In this document: piece by piece, positions 24,563-32,982 of the stretch
Layout of the letters: the number at the start of each line of letters is the position of its first letter
How positions within the stretch are numbered: position 1 is the first letter of the stretch
Origin: Bythopirellula goksoeyrii
Lineage (GTDB): Bacteria > Planctomycetota > Planctomycetia > Pirellulales > Lacipirellulaceae
Length of the DNA stretch: 64,000 nucleotides
Reading direction: 5' to 3'
NCBI RefSeq assembly: GCF_008065115.1
Contig: NZ_CP042913.1
Coordinates: forward strand, 5,963,257-6,027,256
The notes under the pieces: model-generated
What the model saw: the letters and a program-made list of their open reading frames with translations, nothing else
What the model was told of the DNA's origin: nothing
Database searches by the model: none
Program-made: the position numbers and the translations under genes

Positions 24563-25807
24563 ATGTTAATTCCACATCGATTGCTCTCGATCGCACTGAT
24601 ACTACTCTTTGTCATCTCGACTGACTCTGTTCCTGCCGTAGCGCAGACAGAGTTACTTGAAGCGGAGACGGAAAACTCCCCGCTGGCGACGAGCGGCCCC
24701 CAACCGAGAATCGTAGAGCCTCCTGCGGAAGGTGCTTTGCAGTCGGCAATTGATCGAGGTGTGGATTTCTTGTTGCAAGACCAACGCCCGGACGGAGGTT
24801 GGGGCAGCGCAGAGCAAACCAAAGGGCTCAACATCTACGCGCCCGTGCCAGGCGCTCACCAGGGATTCAAACTGGCCGTGGGGGGGTTGGTACTCTCATC
24901 GCTGGTTGAATGCGAGTCGACGCTTGATGCCGAACGGGCCGCCAAGGTGAGCAAAGCAATAGACCGTGGTACGAAGTGGATGTTGGAAAATCACGAAAGA
25001 GTACGCCGTGCCGAACCGATGGCCATTTACAATGTCTGGGGGCATGCCTACGGCTTGCAGAGTTTCGTAGACCTTTATCATCGAGCCAAGCTATTGGGGC
25101 AGGACGAGCTAGAGGAAAAGCTGCTCGCTGCAGCCCAAATTCAGGCGGACAAGCTCAATCGCTATTCCTTTCTTAGCGGTGGCTGGGGCTACTACGATTT
25201 CGATCATCGCACACAAGTCCCTGCCAGCAGCCCAACGAGTTTCACCACGGCAACGATGTTGGTGGCACTCCACAATGCAAAGGAGATTGGTGTCAGGTTT
25301 CCTGAGAAGTTGATCGACAAAGCCATCGCTTCGATCAATCGGCAGCGGAACCCCGACTTCAGCTATGCCTATGGTGAATACCTGCGGATGATGCCACGAA
25401 TGGAGATCAACCGTCCTGCTGGCAGTCTCGGCAGAAGCCAGGCGTGTAACCTGGCACTACGTTTGTTCGGAGACGAACATGTCACCGACGAGGTGATTCA
25501 AACCTGGCTTGATCGGTTGTTTGCCCGCAACAATTGGCTTGGGTATGGGCGCAAGTTGCCGATTCCTCATGAAAGCTATTTCATGGTGGCTGGGTATTTC
25601 TATTATTACGGCCACTACTACGCAACAATGTGTATCGAACAACTTCCCGAAGAGGATCGGCAGGATCACGAGAATCAAATGGCCCACATCCTATTACCGC
25701 TGCAAGAGAAGGATGGGAGTTGGTGGGACTACCCGTTCTACAATTATCACCAGCAGTATGGAACGGCTATGGCGCTCTATTCGCTGAGGCATTGTCAGCA
25801 GGATTAG
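24563..25807 (+). CDS. Secreted terpene cyclase/prenyltransferase-fold protein
   Basis: 414 residues from the ATG at 24563. A signal peptide (ends P-A-V-A-Q) starts it. The mature part has alpha/alpha-barrel repeats like the squalene-hopene cyclase and prenyltransferase superfamily: 'AIDRGVDFLLQDQRPDGGWGS', 'FLSGGWGYYDFDHRT', 'KDGSWWDYPFYNYHQQYGTAMALYSL'. The QxxDGxW-type motifs are present, but the DxDD cyclase acid motif is not seen. Export argues against sterol or hopanoid synthesis; such secreted barrels are common and uncharacterised in planctomycetes. It follows the adaptor gene by 70 bp. Confidence 0.72.
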   Translation: MLIPHRLLSIALILLFVISTDSVPAVAQTELLEAETENSPLATSGPQPRIVEPPAEGALQSAIDRGVDFLLQDQRPDGGWGSAEQTKGLNIYAPVPGAHQGFKLAVGGLVLSSLVECESTLDAERAAKVSKAIDRGTKWMLENHERVRRAEPMAIYNVWGHAYGLQSFVDLYHRAKLLGQDELEEKLLAAAQIQADKLNRYSFLSGGWGYYDFDHRTQVPASSPTSFTTATMLVALHNAKEIGVRFPEKLIDKAIASINRQRNPDFSYAYGEYLRMMPRMEINRPAGSLGRSQACNLALRLFGDEHVTDEVIQTWLDRLFARNNWLGYGRKLPIPHESYFMVAGYFYYYGHYYATMCIEQLPEEDRQDHENQMAHILLPLQEKDGSWWDYPFYNYHQQYGTAMALYSLRHCQQD

Positions 25808-25854
25808 AGGGGCCACGGGGGCGCGCTCCGCTACGCTGGCGCTACGCGTCGCGG

Positions 25855-26790
25855 TTAACGGAGGTCGCTGGGGGTGTAGACGATTTGCTCGCGAGGGAGA
25901 TTAGATAGCTCGAAGTTTTGAGCGAACTCTTTGGCGGTCATTTCACGTTGTTCGTCCAGTCCACACCAGTGGGCCAGCAAGCCAAGGATGCGTTCGGGTG
26001 TCACTCCTTTCTCTCGGTAATACGAGAGGCGGGTATCGCCGTGGCGTTTGGCAAGCCGGCGACCATCCTCGCCGACCACCATGGGGAGGTGCGTGTATAG
26101 TGGCACCGGTCCTAGACCAAGCTTCTCGTAGAGGATCAATTGCCGTGGCGTTGAGCTCAAAAGATCGTCGCCGCGCACGATCTGTGTGATGCCTTGCCGA
26201 GCGTCGTCAACCACCACTGCCAGTTGATAGCCGGGCAGACCCAGCTTGGTGCCTACCAGGAAATCACCGACCAATTGCTCAACGTTCCACGCTTGTTCCC
26301 CCGCAAACTCATCGACGAAGGTCACGTCGCCTGGTGGGACGCGCAGTCGTAGTGCCGTGCCCTCTTGGAGTAACTGTTGATTTGAGATGGGAACGCGCTT
26401 CGGCGGTCGGCAGGTCCCCGGATATCGCCGTTCGTGATCGTCGTCGTGCGGTGCCGAGAGGCTTGCCTCTTCGATCTGCTTCCGCGTGCAGGCGCAGGGA
26501 TAGATGTCTCCCTGGGAACCAAGCTTTTCGAGAGCTGCTGTGTAGGGCGTTAAGTCCGCGAGTTGGTAAAAAGGGCCCTCATCCCAATCCAGCCCCAACC
26601 AAGTGAGAATGTCAATCGCCTCTTCAGCCGCACCCTGCTTGATGCGAGGTCCGTCGAGGTCTTCGATCCGCAGCACAATCTGCCAGCCTTGCTGCCGAGC
26701 GAGCGCCCAATTCACAAGAAAAGTGCGCGCGTTCCCCAAGTGCAAGGCACCCGTAGGAGAGGGAGCCAGTCGCGTGCGATGTTGTGACAT
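25855..26790 (-). CDS. gluQ: Glutamyl-Q tRNA(Asp) synthetase
   Basis: The protein has 311 residues. It is a class I glutamyl-tRNA synthetase catalytic domain lacking the C-terminal anticodon-binding domain, as in GluQRS. The HIGH-type motif is 'SPTGALHLGNART' and the KMSKS-type motif is 'RRLAKRHGDTRLS'. The zinc-site cysteines 'CACTRKQI' and 'RRYPGTCR' are characteristic. It attaches glutamate to queuosine at position 34 of tRNA-Asp. The start at 26790 (M-S-Q-H-R-T-R) is preferred over the ATG three codons earlier. Confidence 0.9.
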   Translation of the reverse strand: MSQHRTRLAPSPTGALHLGNARTFLVNWALARQQGWQIVLRIEDLDGPRIKQGAAEEAIDILTWLGLDWDEGPFYQLADLTPYTAALEKLGSQGDIYPCACTRKQIEEASLSAPHDDDHERRYPGTCRPPKRVPISNQQLLQEGTALRLRVPPGDVTFVDEFAGEQAWNVEQLVGDFLVGTKLGLPGYQLAVVVDDARQGITQIVRGDDLLSSTPRQLILYEKLGLGPVPLYTHLPMVVGEDGRRLAKRHGDTRLSYYREKGVTPERILGLLAHWCGLDEQREMTAKEFAQNFELSNLPREQIVYTPSDLR

Positions 26791-26880
26791 GAATCCCAAG
26801 AAATAAATTTAGTGAAAGCCAATTGACATGGAAATAAATTATATTCATATTCAGAAGGAGATCAATACATAAAGTGAAAC

Positions 26881-27246
26881 ATGGATCAAAAAACCCCCAA
26901 CGCTGAATGTCCCTACTGCCAGCAAGCAATGACCGTTAGTCGGATGACGTGCCATGCCTGCCAGATCGCAGTGGAGGCGACGTTTCCCACTGCCCGACTG
27001 GCCAACCTGCCTGTCGAACATCAGCGGTTTATTGAAATTTTTGTCCTCGCCAGCGGCAGCCTCAAGGAAATCGCGGAGCAGACTGGGGTCAGCTATCCGA
27101 CCGTGCGATCGCGGCTCGACAAGGTGATCGCGGCGTTGCGCGACGAAATTGGCCGTACTCAGAAGACAAAGGGTTCGATTCTGGACGCCGTAAGCGCGGG
27201 AAAACTGTCCGCGGAAACAGCGGCACAATTGATCAAGGCTATTTAA
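26881..27246 (+). CDS. DUF2089 zinc-ribbon/HTH protein
   Basis: The protein has 121 residues. An N-terminal zinc ribbon has four Cys (CPYC, CHAC) around residues 10-25. A helix-turn-helix region of sigma-like type follows ('GSLKEIAEQTGVSYPTVRSRLDKVIAAL'), then a short tail. This is the DUF2089 layout. It probably acts as a transcriptional regulator or sensor partner for the downstream TPR protein, which starts 3 bases later. That job is inferred from spacing only. Confidence 0.8.
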   Translation: MDQKTPNAECPYCQQAMTVSRMTCHACQIAVEATFPTARLANLPVEHQRFIEIFVLASGSLKEIAEQTGVSYPTVRSRLDKVIAALRDEIGRTQKTKGSILDAVSAGKLSAETAAQLIKAI

Positions 27247-27249
27247 CTC

Positions 27250-28500
27250 ATGGTCAGCACTATGGCACACAGTCTACCAAGTTCAGGGAGCAGCAATAAG
27301 AGCTCACTCCCTCCTGACGAACAACAAATCCTGGACTCGGCACTCCTGGAATCGGACCAACTGTTGGTCCGGTCACTTCATGACGACCAACAACGCCGCC
27401 GCAAGCGGGCAATCTGGTTGTCTGTAATTCTATTTGGAGGAGTAGCGATGTCGACATTACTTTGGTTGGTGATGACCGGTCTGACAACGGTCACCGTGTC
27501 TCGCGCAGACGTCAATGAAGCGCAGCAATTGAGCAAGGAAGGTTGGCAATTTTGGCAGAAGCAACAATTCGCTGATGCGGAAGAAAAGTTTACCAAGTCG
27601 GTCGAATTAAACCCTAAGGATGCTGACGCCTGGAATGGCCTCGGCTGGACTCAATTCAATAGTGGCCAGAGTGCTGAAGCAGTCAAAACGTTTGAACAGT
27701 GCGTGAAGCTCAAGCCGAAACACCCGGCGGGTCTCAATGGACTGGGGCAGATCTATCTCATGTGGGGGGACCTGCCTCAGGCGGAGAAGTATCTCAAGAA
27801 AGCTGCTCCCCAGGCGCCTGCCGCTTGGTTCGGGTTGGCAAGACTGTATTTGATCCAAGGCGATTTCAAGAAGGCGAAGCCTTGGGTCGAGCGGCTGGCC
27901 GAAGATCCCAACAATGCTGAGGCGCAGAGGATGCTCGAAGCGGTAAAGAACCAGGAGCTTCCCGAAGACTTGAAGATCATGCTCCAACCCGCAGGGAAAC
28001 CAGAAGGTGCGGAATCTGAATCAGAGACCGAAGAGCCAACGACTGATGAGAGTGCCCAGGCAACAAGTGGTGCTGGCGACGAATTTGCTGAGTGGCGAGA
28101 TCAACTCACATCAGCAGGAGAAAGTTCAAAATGGTTTGTAGGGGCCAACTTCGGCAAGACGCTCGCCGCGCTGCCGGGTGATGAGGCATTGCGGATTCTG
28201 GAACCCTGCTGGTCAGAGATCGCCGACAGTGTCCGGCCGCAACTACTCAAAGGTTTCTCTCCAGGAATGATGGGCAACAAGAAGATGAATAGGAGCTTCT
28301 TCGATGTCATGCATCTGGGGATGAGCGACCCCAATCCGACTGTGCGGGAGTACGCTTCCACCTACCTGGAAATGCAGGGGCTACCGAATTTCGCCAACAA
28401 CCAAGAAGGATACGCCAAGTGGTGGGAGGCAAACAACGATCGTTCTGCCGAAGAGATCGTCAAGGAGAATAATTTGCCGGTGCTAGAGTTCGTCGAATAG
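27250..28500 (+). CDS. Membrane-anchored TPR protein
   Basis: The protein has 416 residues. A Ser-rich N-terminus and a transmembrane helix (about 55-78) precede tetratricopeptide repeats (about 88-230): 'EEKFTKSVELNPKDADAWNGLGWTQFNSGQSAEAVKTFEQC', 'LKPKHPAGLNGLGQIYLMWGDLPQAEKYLKKA', 'AAWFGLARLYLIQGDFKKAKPWVERL'. An acidic linker (SESETEEPTTDES) leads to a C-terminal domain with an armadillo- or HEAT-like look ('DPNPTVREYASTYLEMQGLPNF'). It is co-transcribed with the DUF2089 gene. Its partner is unknown. An imperfect hairpin at 28511-28585 just past the stop could end the transcript. Confidence 0.78.
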   Translation: MVSTMAHSLPSSGSSNKSSLPPDEQQILDSALLESDQLLVRSLHDDQQRRRKRAIWLSVILFGGVAMSTLLWLVMTGLTTVTVSRADVNEAQQLSKEGWQFWQKQQFADAEEKFTKSVELNPKDADAWNGLGWTQFNSGQSAEAVKTFEQCVKLKPKHPAGLNGLGQIYLMWGDLPQAEKYLKKAAPQAPAAWFGLARLYLIQGDFKKAKPWVERLAEDPNNAEAQRMLEAVKNQELPEDLKIMLQPAGKPEGAESESETEEPTTDESAQATSGAGDEFAEWRDQLTSAGESSKWFVGANFGKTLAALPGDEALRILEPCWSEIADSVRPQLLKGFSPGMMGNKKMNRSFFDVMHLGMSDPNPTVREYASTYLEMQGLPNFANNQEGYAKWWEANNDRSAEEIVKENNLPVLEFVE

Positions 28501-28626
28501 GCGTGATTCAATCCGGGGCGTGGCCATAAGCCGTGCGAGGGAAAACATGTGCCGTGTCCAGCTCTGCGGCTGGCTGCGCCCCGATGATAAAATGCTAGCG
28601 ATGAGAGGCCGCGAATTGACGAGTTT

Positions 28627-28715
28627 AACGCAGAGTGCGCCAAGGCGCAGAGATTTGCAGAGAATACACATGAATTTCTGCTCTGCGAAACTCTGCGTCT
28701 CCGTGTCCTCTGCGC
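28627..28715. repeat. Inverted repeat of the CTCTGCG type
   Basis: The words CGCAGAG, GGCGCAGAG and GCAGAG on the left are matched by CTCTGCG, CTCTGCG and CTCTGCGC on the right. The layout resembles the ends of the GxxExxY cassette at 32474-32967 but no gene is enclosed. Confidence 0.6.
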
Positions 28716-28773
28716 TTTCAATGAAGTTTGGGAAGAATGTGAATACATGAGACGGAAGTAGAATGGGGTAATT

Positions 28774-28950
28774 ATGAATTCAATTCTTGTTCGCCATGGC
28801 CCTGCTATGGCTGCTGTTCTAGGAGTTCTTGCCTTTTTCTTTGGTTTGAATCCTAGAGGAGAGGTGCTTTTGTTGACTAGCAGCATCTATTTTGGGTCGG
28901 CGATCATCGCGGCTCAAATAGCGAGAATAAGCGACAAAAACAGCGAATAG
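28774..28950 (+). CDS. Small membrane protein, 58 residues
   Basis: A 58-residue frame starts MNSILVRHGPAMAAVLG, with a hydrophobic helix (about 11-25) and a second weaker one (about 33-50), ending ARISDKNSE. A weak GGGG precedes the ATG. The following sequence makes a good hairpin (28996-29016). I do not recognise a family. It may be real, since the hydrophobic pattern and downstream hairpin fit a gene, but evidence is thin. Confidence 0.45.
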   Translation: MNSILVRHGPAMAAVLGVLAFFFGLNPRGEVLLLTSSIYFGSAIIAAQIARISDKNSE

Positions 28951-28995
28951 CTGCCAAATCATTGCCATATCTTGGATTGTGTTTACAATGGAGTG

Positions 28996-29018
28996 AGCCG
29001 GAGAAGGGCTCCGGCTTT
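28996..29018 (+). terminator. Hairpin downstream of the small membrane ORF
   Basis: AGCCGGAG, loop AAGGG, CTCCGGCT is a perfect 8-bp stem with TT after it. The T run is short, so termination strength is uncertain. Confidence 0.55.
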
Positions 29019-29220
29019 CAGATGCAAAATCCATCCCTACCCGCCTATTCGCAGGTTGTTGCTCGTGCTTTCATCGCGCTATTGATCAAACAGAGTGTTG
29101 CTCATTGATCGTTCTTATGCGCACACAATCGGCTGTTGCCATTGTGAATTCTAATTACTGATCTTGATTTCACGCATCGTCATGTGTCGATGTTACGTGA
29201 AGAGGCACCTTGGAGAATCT

Positions 29221-30108
29221 ATGTTTAGTAAATTTCAACTACAACTTTGCCTACTGGCTTGCCTGGTTGGCTGTCCACCAACTTGGGCAGCCTTTAGTTT
29301 GTCGTTCAATGTCAACACGAGCGGCTTTACGGCGTCCCAAGTGACAACTCTCAATACTTCCCTCGATCTGGCAAAGGCTCGTTGGGAGAATGTCATCACC
29401 GGTTACCAACCCGGGATCAGCGTCAGTTCCGTTCCTATCAGTGTGCAGTCAGGGTCAGCCTTCGCGGCAGCTTCCGTTGGTTCGTCCGTATCCCAAGGTG
29501 GGTTTGTTGTTTCCACGAGTGGAAGACTGTTTGTGAATCCTGCTGTGATCGACGCCTATGCCAGTTGGAATGGCGTGGGGCCAACCAATCCGAATCCAGA
29601 CTACCTCGGTCAGAACTACCTCGACGATATCCTGGGCCACGAAATTGGGCATGCGCTAGGCATTGGAACCCTCTGGTCGGCAAACGAAGTCTCGACTGCG
29701 GGAACGGGACAATACACGGGGACCTATGGAGTGCTGGCCTACCAGAGGGAGTTTGATCCCTTGGCGACTTTCGTTCCTGTCGAACAAGCAGGTGGCTCTG
29801 GTACACCAGACAACCACTGGGATCAAGTCATGCGGAGCAGCACGCAAGAAGGCAATCCGAGTGATCCCTGGAATGAGTCGCCGCTGACTGGCATTACCGA
29901 CGCAGAGGGGCGTGATTTTGCCTTGGAATGGATGACTGGTGCGCTCGATCCCGACTATGGCCAACCCTTTTTGAGTATGACGACGATCCAATCACTGCGC
30001 GACTTGGGATTCACAGTAGTGCCAGAGCCGAGTGGGATCGTGTTGCTGGTGAGTGCGCTGGCTATTCTCAATCATAGCCGTCGGCGGAAGCCGATGGTTG
30101 TACGATAG
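29221..30108 (+). CDS. Leishmanolysin-like PEP-CTERM metalloprotease
   Basis: 295 residues from the ATG at 29221 (GGAGA upstream). A signal peptide comes first. The zinc motif is 'GHEIGHALGIGTLW' (His140, Glu141, His144), the form seen in leishmanolysin-like bacterial proteins in which the third ligand is distant. A plausible third ligand is His199 in 'GGSGTPDNHWDQVM'. Further family features are 'EWMTGALDPDYGQPFLSMTTIQSLRDLGFTV'-type sequence near 236-267. The exosortase tail is V-P-E-P, hydrophobic helix, R-R-R-K. It is a predicted surface protease. Confidence 0.82.
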   Translation: MFSKFQLQLCLLACLVGCPPTWAAFSLSFNVNTSGFTASQVTTLNTSLDLAKARWENVITGYQPGISVSSVPISVQSGSAFAAASVGSSVSQGGFVVSTSGRLFVNPAVIDAYASWNGVGPTNPNPDYLGQNYLDDILGHEIGHALGIGTLWSANEVSTAGTGQYTGTYGVLAYQREFDPLATFVPVEQAGGSGTPDNHWDQVMRSSTQEGNPSDPWNESPLTGITDAEGRDFALEWMTGALDPDYGQPFLSMTTIQSLRDLGFTVVPEPSGIVLLVSALAILNHSRRRKPMVVR

Positions 30109-30142
30109 ATAGATTTGGCGCGAAGACGCGAGCGGAGGGGCA

Positions 30143-30790
30143 TTATAGTGCACGCAACTTTGTCGGTGTGAGTTCTCGCAGGCTATCCACCACCATGAGT
30201 GCGTGGGATAGTTCCTCGCGGGTGGCGGTGCCAGTGAGTGCTACGCTGGCCATCTCCGCACGGTTGGCGGCTTCGATACCAGCAGGGGCATCTTCGACGA
30301 CCACGCACTCGCTCGGGTCAGCGCCCAGTCGCTGAGCCGCGATCTGGAATACCTGTGGATCGGGCTTGCCGCGAGTGACGTCTACCCGGGTCACTTTAGC
30401 GGCGAACAATTCGGAGCGTCCCAGGCAATCGAGGGTGAGTGCGATATTCTCAGGGGGCCCCGATGAGCCGACTGCGAGTCGGAATCCGTCGGCTGCCAAG
30501 GAATCAAGAAGTTCGACTGCACCGTCGATGGCAGGAAACGACTTGCGAATGATGTCGCGGTAAAGGGCTTCTTTGCGGTTGTCCCACTCGCGGATCTCGG
30601 CGTCGTTGAGATCCTTTCCATAGAGCGCAGCGATAATGTCGTGGCTAGTGCGACCAAAGGTGGCGCGGAAGTCCTGCTCGGTAAACGAAACGCCCTGCTC
30701 AGCAAACATCGCCAACCAGCTTTCGTAGTGAGCCTGATAGGAATCGATGAGTACCCCATCGACATCGAAAATTACGGCTGAGCGTGGCAT
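30143..30790 (-). CDS. HAD family phosphatase (beta-phosphoglucomutase-like)
   Basis: 215 residues from the ATG at 30790. Motif I is 'IFDVDGVLIDS', with the nucleophile Asp and the second Asp two residues on. The cap domain follows ('SYQAHYESWLAMFAEQGVSFTEQDFRATFGRTSHD'). Motif II is 'LAVGSSGPPENI', motif III Lys is in 'RGKPDPQVF', and motif IV is 'CVVVEDAPAGIEAA'. Subfamily IA beta-phosphoglucomutase-like enzymes act on sugar phosphates. It follows gltD by 78 bp on the same strand; a functional link is not evident. Confidence 0.88.
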   Translation of the reverse strand: MPRSAVIFDVDGVLIDSYQAHYESWLAMFAEQGVSFTEQDFRATFGRTSHDIIAALYGKDLNDAEIREWDNRKEALYRDIIRKSFPAIDGAVELLDSLAADGFRLAVGSSGPPENIALTLDCLGRSELFAAKVTRVDVTRGKPDPQVFQIAAQRLGADPSECVVVEDAPAGIEAANRAEMASVALTGTATREELSHALMVVDSLRELTPTKLRAL

Positions 30791-30868
30791 GGCCAACTTT
30801 TTCCTGTTCAGATTCGACCATGGGCTTCCGCCCACGGCTATTAGCAGACTTGGCGCAACTTGTCCGAA

Positions 30869-32443
30869 CTACACCACTTGCTGTGGCAAGTTGAGCCCCG
30901 GGGCGGATAGCACGGTGCTACCCCGAAGGAATTCGTCGATCGCGCGGGCTGCGCCGCGGCCTTCATTGATTGCCCATACAACGAGGCTTTGGCCGCGTCG
31001 ACAGTCGCCGGCAGCGAATACTTTTTCTAGGTTCGTGGCAAAAGCACCATGCTCGGCGGCGAATGTCTGCCAGTTGCCTCGTGGGTTCTGTGTTTCGAGT
31101 CCCAACATTTCGCCGACCTCAAGTTCAGGGCCGACGAATCCGGTTGCCAAGAATACCAAGTCGGCGGGCCAAACTTTCTCGCTGCCGGGGACTTCGCTGA
31201 ACGGGGCCTTATCGCCGGGCTTCGACCAATCCACGGTGACAGTCTTCACACCACTGATGCGACCGTTGCCGTCGTCGATAAATTCTTTGGTAAGCACATT
31301 GAACTGCCGAGGGTCTGCTCCCAGGCGCGCCTTTGTCTCTGCGTGGGAGTAGTCGACTCGATAGACGCGCGGCCATTGGGGCCAGGGATTGTTTGGAGCC
31401 CGCTCGGCGGGAGGCGTGTCCAAGAGTTCAAAATTAACGATGCTCTTTGCACCGTGACGCAAAGAGGTGCCAATACAGTCGGCACCCGTATCGCCACCAC
31501 CGATGACGATTACATGCTTGTCTTTGGCCGAGAGGAATTTTCCGTCGGCTAATTCGGAATCGAGCAGGCTCTTGGTATTGCGCGTGAGAAAATCCATCGC
31601 CAGATAGATTCCCCCCAGATCACGACCTGGACAGCGACCGGTAGGATCGAAGGACTTGGTTGCCCCGGTGGCCATGAGAACGGCATCATATTCGTCGATG
31701 AGTTCTTGCGGATCGATGAACTGCATCTCGCAGCCACGCTCCTGCATGATTTGGGTCATGTGGCCCGAGGGAAAATCCTCTTCGCGGCCGACATGAACAC
31801 AGGTGACGAACTCGACGCCTTCTTCGCGCAGAAGATTCACGCGTCGCTCGACGACACCCTTGTCGAGTTTCATGTTCGGAATGCCATACATCAACAGGCC
31901 GCCAATGCGGTCAGCACGCTCGAAGACAGTAACGGCGTGTCCTGCTTTGTTGAGTTGAGCAGCAGCGGCCAAACCAGCGGGGCCACTGCCGACAATGGCC
32001 ACCCGTAGGCCGGTGCGCTCGCTGGGAGGCTGAGCTACGACCCACCCTTCCTCAAAGCCGCGGTCAATGATGGCGTTTTCAATGTTCTTAATCGTAACCG
32101 GCGGATCGGTAATCCCCAGAACGCAAGATCCTTCACAAGGCGCAGGGCAAGCGCGGCCAGTGAACTCGGGGAAGTTGTTCGTTTTGTGCAGCCGATCCAG
32201 CGCATCGCGCCAGCGATTCTGGTAGACCAGATCGTTCCATTCGGGAATGAGATTATCGATCGGACAACCCGAATTTGACTGACAAAAGGGCACCCCACAG
32301 TCCATGCATCGCGCACCCTGAGTGCGCAGTTGCTCTACGATCGGCTCGGTGTAGATCTCCAAGAAATCACCAGCCCGCTCGACGGGGTCGCGGTAAGGCA
32401 CAACTTCTCGCTGAAATTCTTTAAATCCGGTAGGTTTTCCCAT
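30869..32443 (-). CDS. gltD: Glutamate synthase small subunit
   Basis: The protein has 524 residues. It supplies NADPH electrons to GltB for glutamate synthesis from glutamine and 2-oxoglutarate. N-terminal cysteine clusters bind 4Fe-4S ('[21 protein letters not shown]' and '[12 protein letters not shown]'). The FAD site is '[17 protein letters not shown]' and the NADPH site is '[16 protein letters not shown]'. The closing FAD motif is '[18 protein letters not shown]'. It is in the same direction as gltB but separated from it by the inverted-repeat cassette. It is slightly longer than typical GltD. Confidence 0.95.
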   Translation of the reverse strand: MGKPTGFKEFQREVVPYRDPVERAGDFLEIYTEPIVEQLRTQGARCMDCGVPFCQSNSGCPIDNLIPEWNDLVYQNRWRDALDRLHKTNNFPEFTGRACPAPCEGSCVLGITDPPVTIKNIENAIIDRGFEEGWVVAQPPSERTGLRVAIVGSGPAGLAAAAQLNKAGHAVTVFERADRIGGLLMYGIPNMKLDKGVVERRVNLLREEGVEFVTCVHVGREEDFPSGHMTQIMQERGCEMQFIDPQELIDEYDAVLMATGATKSFDPTGRCPGRDLGGIYLAMDFLTRNTKSLLDSELADGKFLSAKDKHVIVIGGGDTGADCIGTSLRHGAKSIVNFELLDTPPAERAPNNPWPQWPRVYRVDYSHAETKARLGADPRQFNVLTKEFIDDGNGRISGVKTVTVDWSKPGDKAPFSEVPGSEKVWPADLVFLATGFVGPELEVGEMLGLETQNPRGNWQTFAAEHGAFATNLEKVFAAGDCRRGQSLVVWAINEGRGAARAIDEFLRGSTVLSAPGLNLPQQVV

Positions 32444-32473
32444 GATTCGCCACTAACTTGCTGTTTGAAGTAT

Positions 32474-32499
32474 CTCTCGCAAAGGCGCTAAGGCGCAAA
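32474..32499 (+). repeat. Left arm of the 26-bp inverted repeat
   Basis: Exact reverse complement of 32942-32967. Starts 25 bases before the gltD start codon region's outer side and 24 bases beyond the GxxExxY stop. Confidence 0.9.
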
Positions 32500-32522
32500 T
32501 TCGAGAACCCTTTATTAGATTA

Positions 32523-32903
32523 CTATTCGAGTCCATTCACAATCCGAGTGATTCCATTCCGTATCAATTCTTCGTTGAAGTTGATAAGTAGCCCCAGCTT
32601 TTTATTCGATAGCCGAAGGTAGGTTAGGAGTTGTTTCTTGTGAACGTTCTCTATTTTCTCAATCGACTTGATCTCAACGATAACTTTCTCTTCCACCAAC
32701 AAATCCAATCGGTAGCCTTCTTCGAAGCATCTACCGTCATACTCTACTAATACTGGTACCTGTCGTTTGAGTGAAAGACCACGTATCTCGATCTCATATG
32801 CCAATACTCTTTCATAAACTGACTCAAGGAGCCCCGGACCAAGGGTGGTATGAATCCGATACGCGGCGTCTACAATCTCCTTAGAAATCGGGTTCTCATG
32901 CAT
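32523..32903 (-). CDS. GxxExxY protein (PD-(D/E)XK-like)
   Basis: The protein has 126 residues, the full family length. The name motif is Gly24-x-x-Glu27-x-x-Tyr30 in 'GPGLLESVYERVLAYEI'. A nuclease-type core follows: Asp67 in 'GYRLDLLVEE', then Glu77-x-Lys79 in 'VIVEIKS', the D...ExK layout of PD-(D/E)XK enzymes, then 'KQLLTYLRLSNKKLGLLINF', the family's C-terminal block. The biochemical role of GxxExxY proteins is not established. This copy lies inside an inverted-repeat-bounded insert between gltB and gltD, in the same direction as both, so it may be read through with them. Confidence 0.92.
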   Translation of the reverse strand: MHENPISKEIVDAAYRIHTTLGPGLLESVYERVLAYEIEIRGLSLKRQVPVLVEYDGRCFEEGYRLDLLVEEKVIVEIKSIEKIENVHKKQLLTYLRLSNKKLGLLINFNEELIRNGITRIVNGLE

Positions 32904-32941
32904 CTTAGTGGATGACTCCTACTAAATATGAAATGCCTTAG

Positions 32942-32967
32942 TTTGCGCCTTAGCGCCTTTGCGAGAG
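32942..32967 (-). repeat. Right arm of the 26-bp inverted repeat
   Basis: Exact reverse complement of 32474-32499. Lies between the GxxExxY start (32903) and the gltB stop (32983). Confidence 0.9.
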
Positions 32968-32982
32968 GCATTACTTGAAGTG

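Larger units (their letters stand above)
32474..32967. mobile_element. Inverted-repeat-bounded GxxExxY cassette (putative mobile unit)
   Basis: A perfect 26-bp inverted repeat (32474-32499 and 32942-32967; core GCAAAGGCGCTAAGGCGC) encloses exactly one gene. The unit occupies the whole gltB-gltD gap of about 540 bases. I see no target-site duplication and no transposase. That it moves, or is moved in trans, is inference. Confidence 0.6.
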
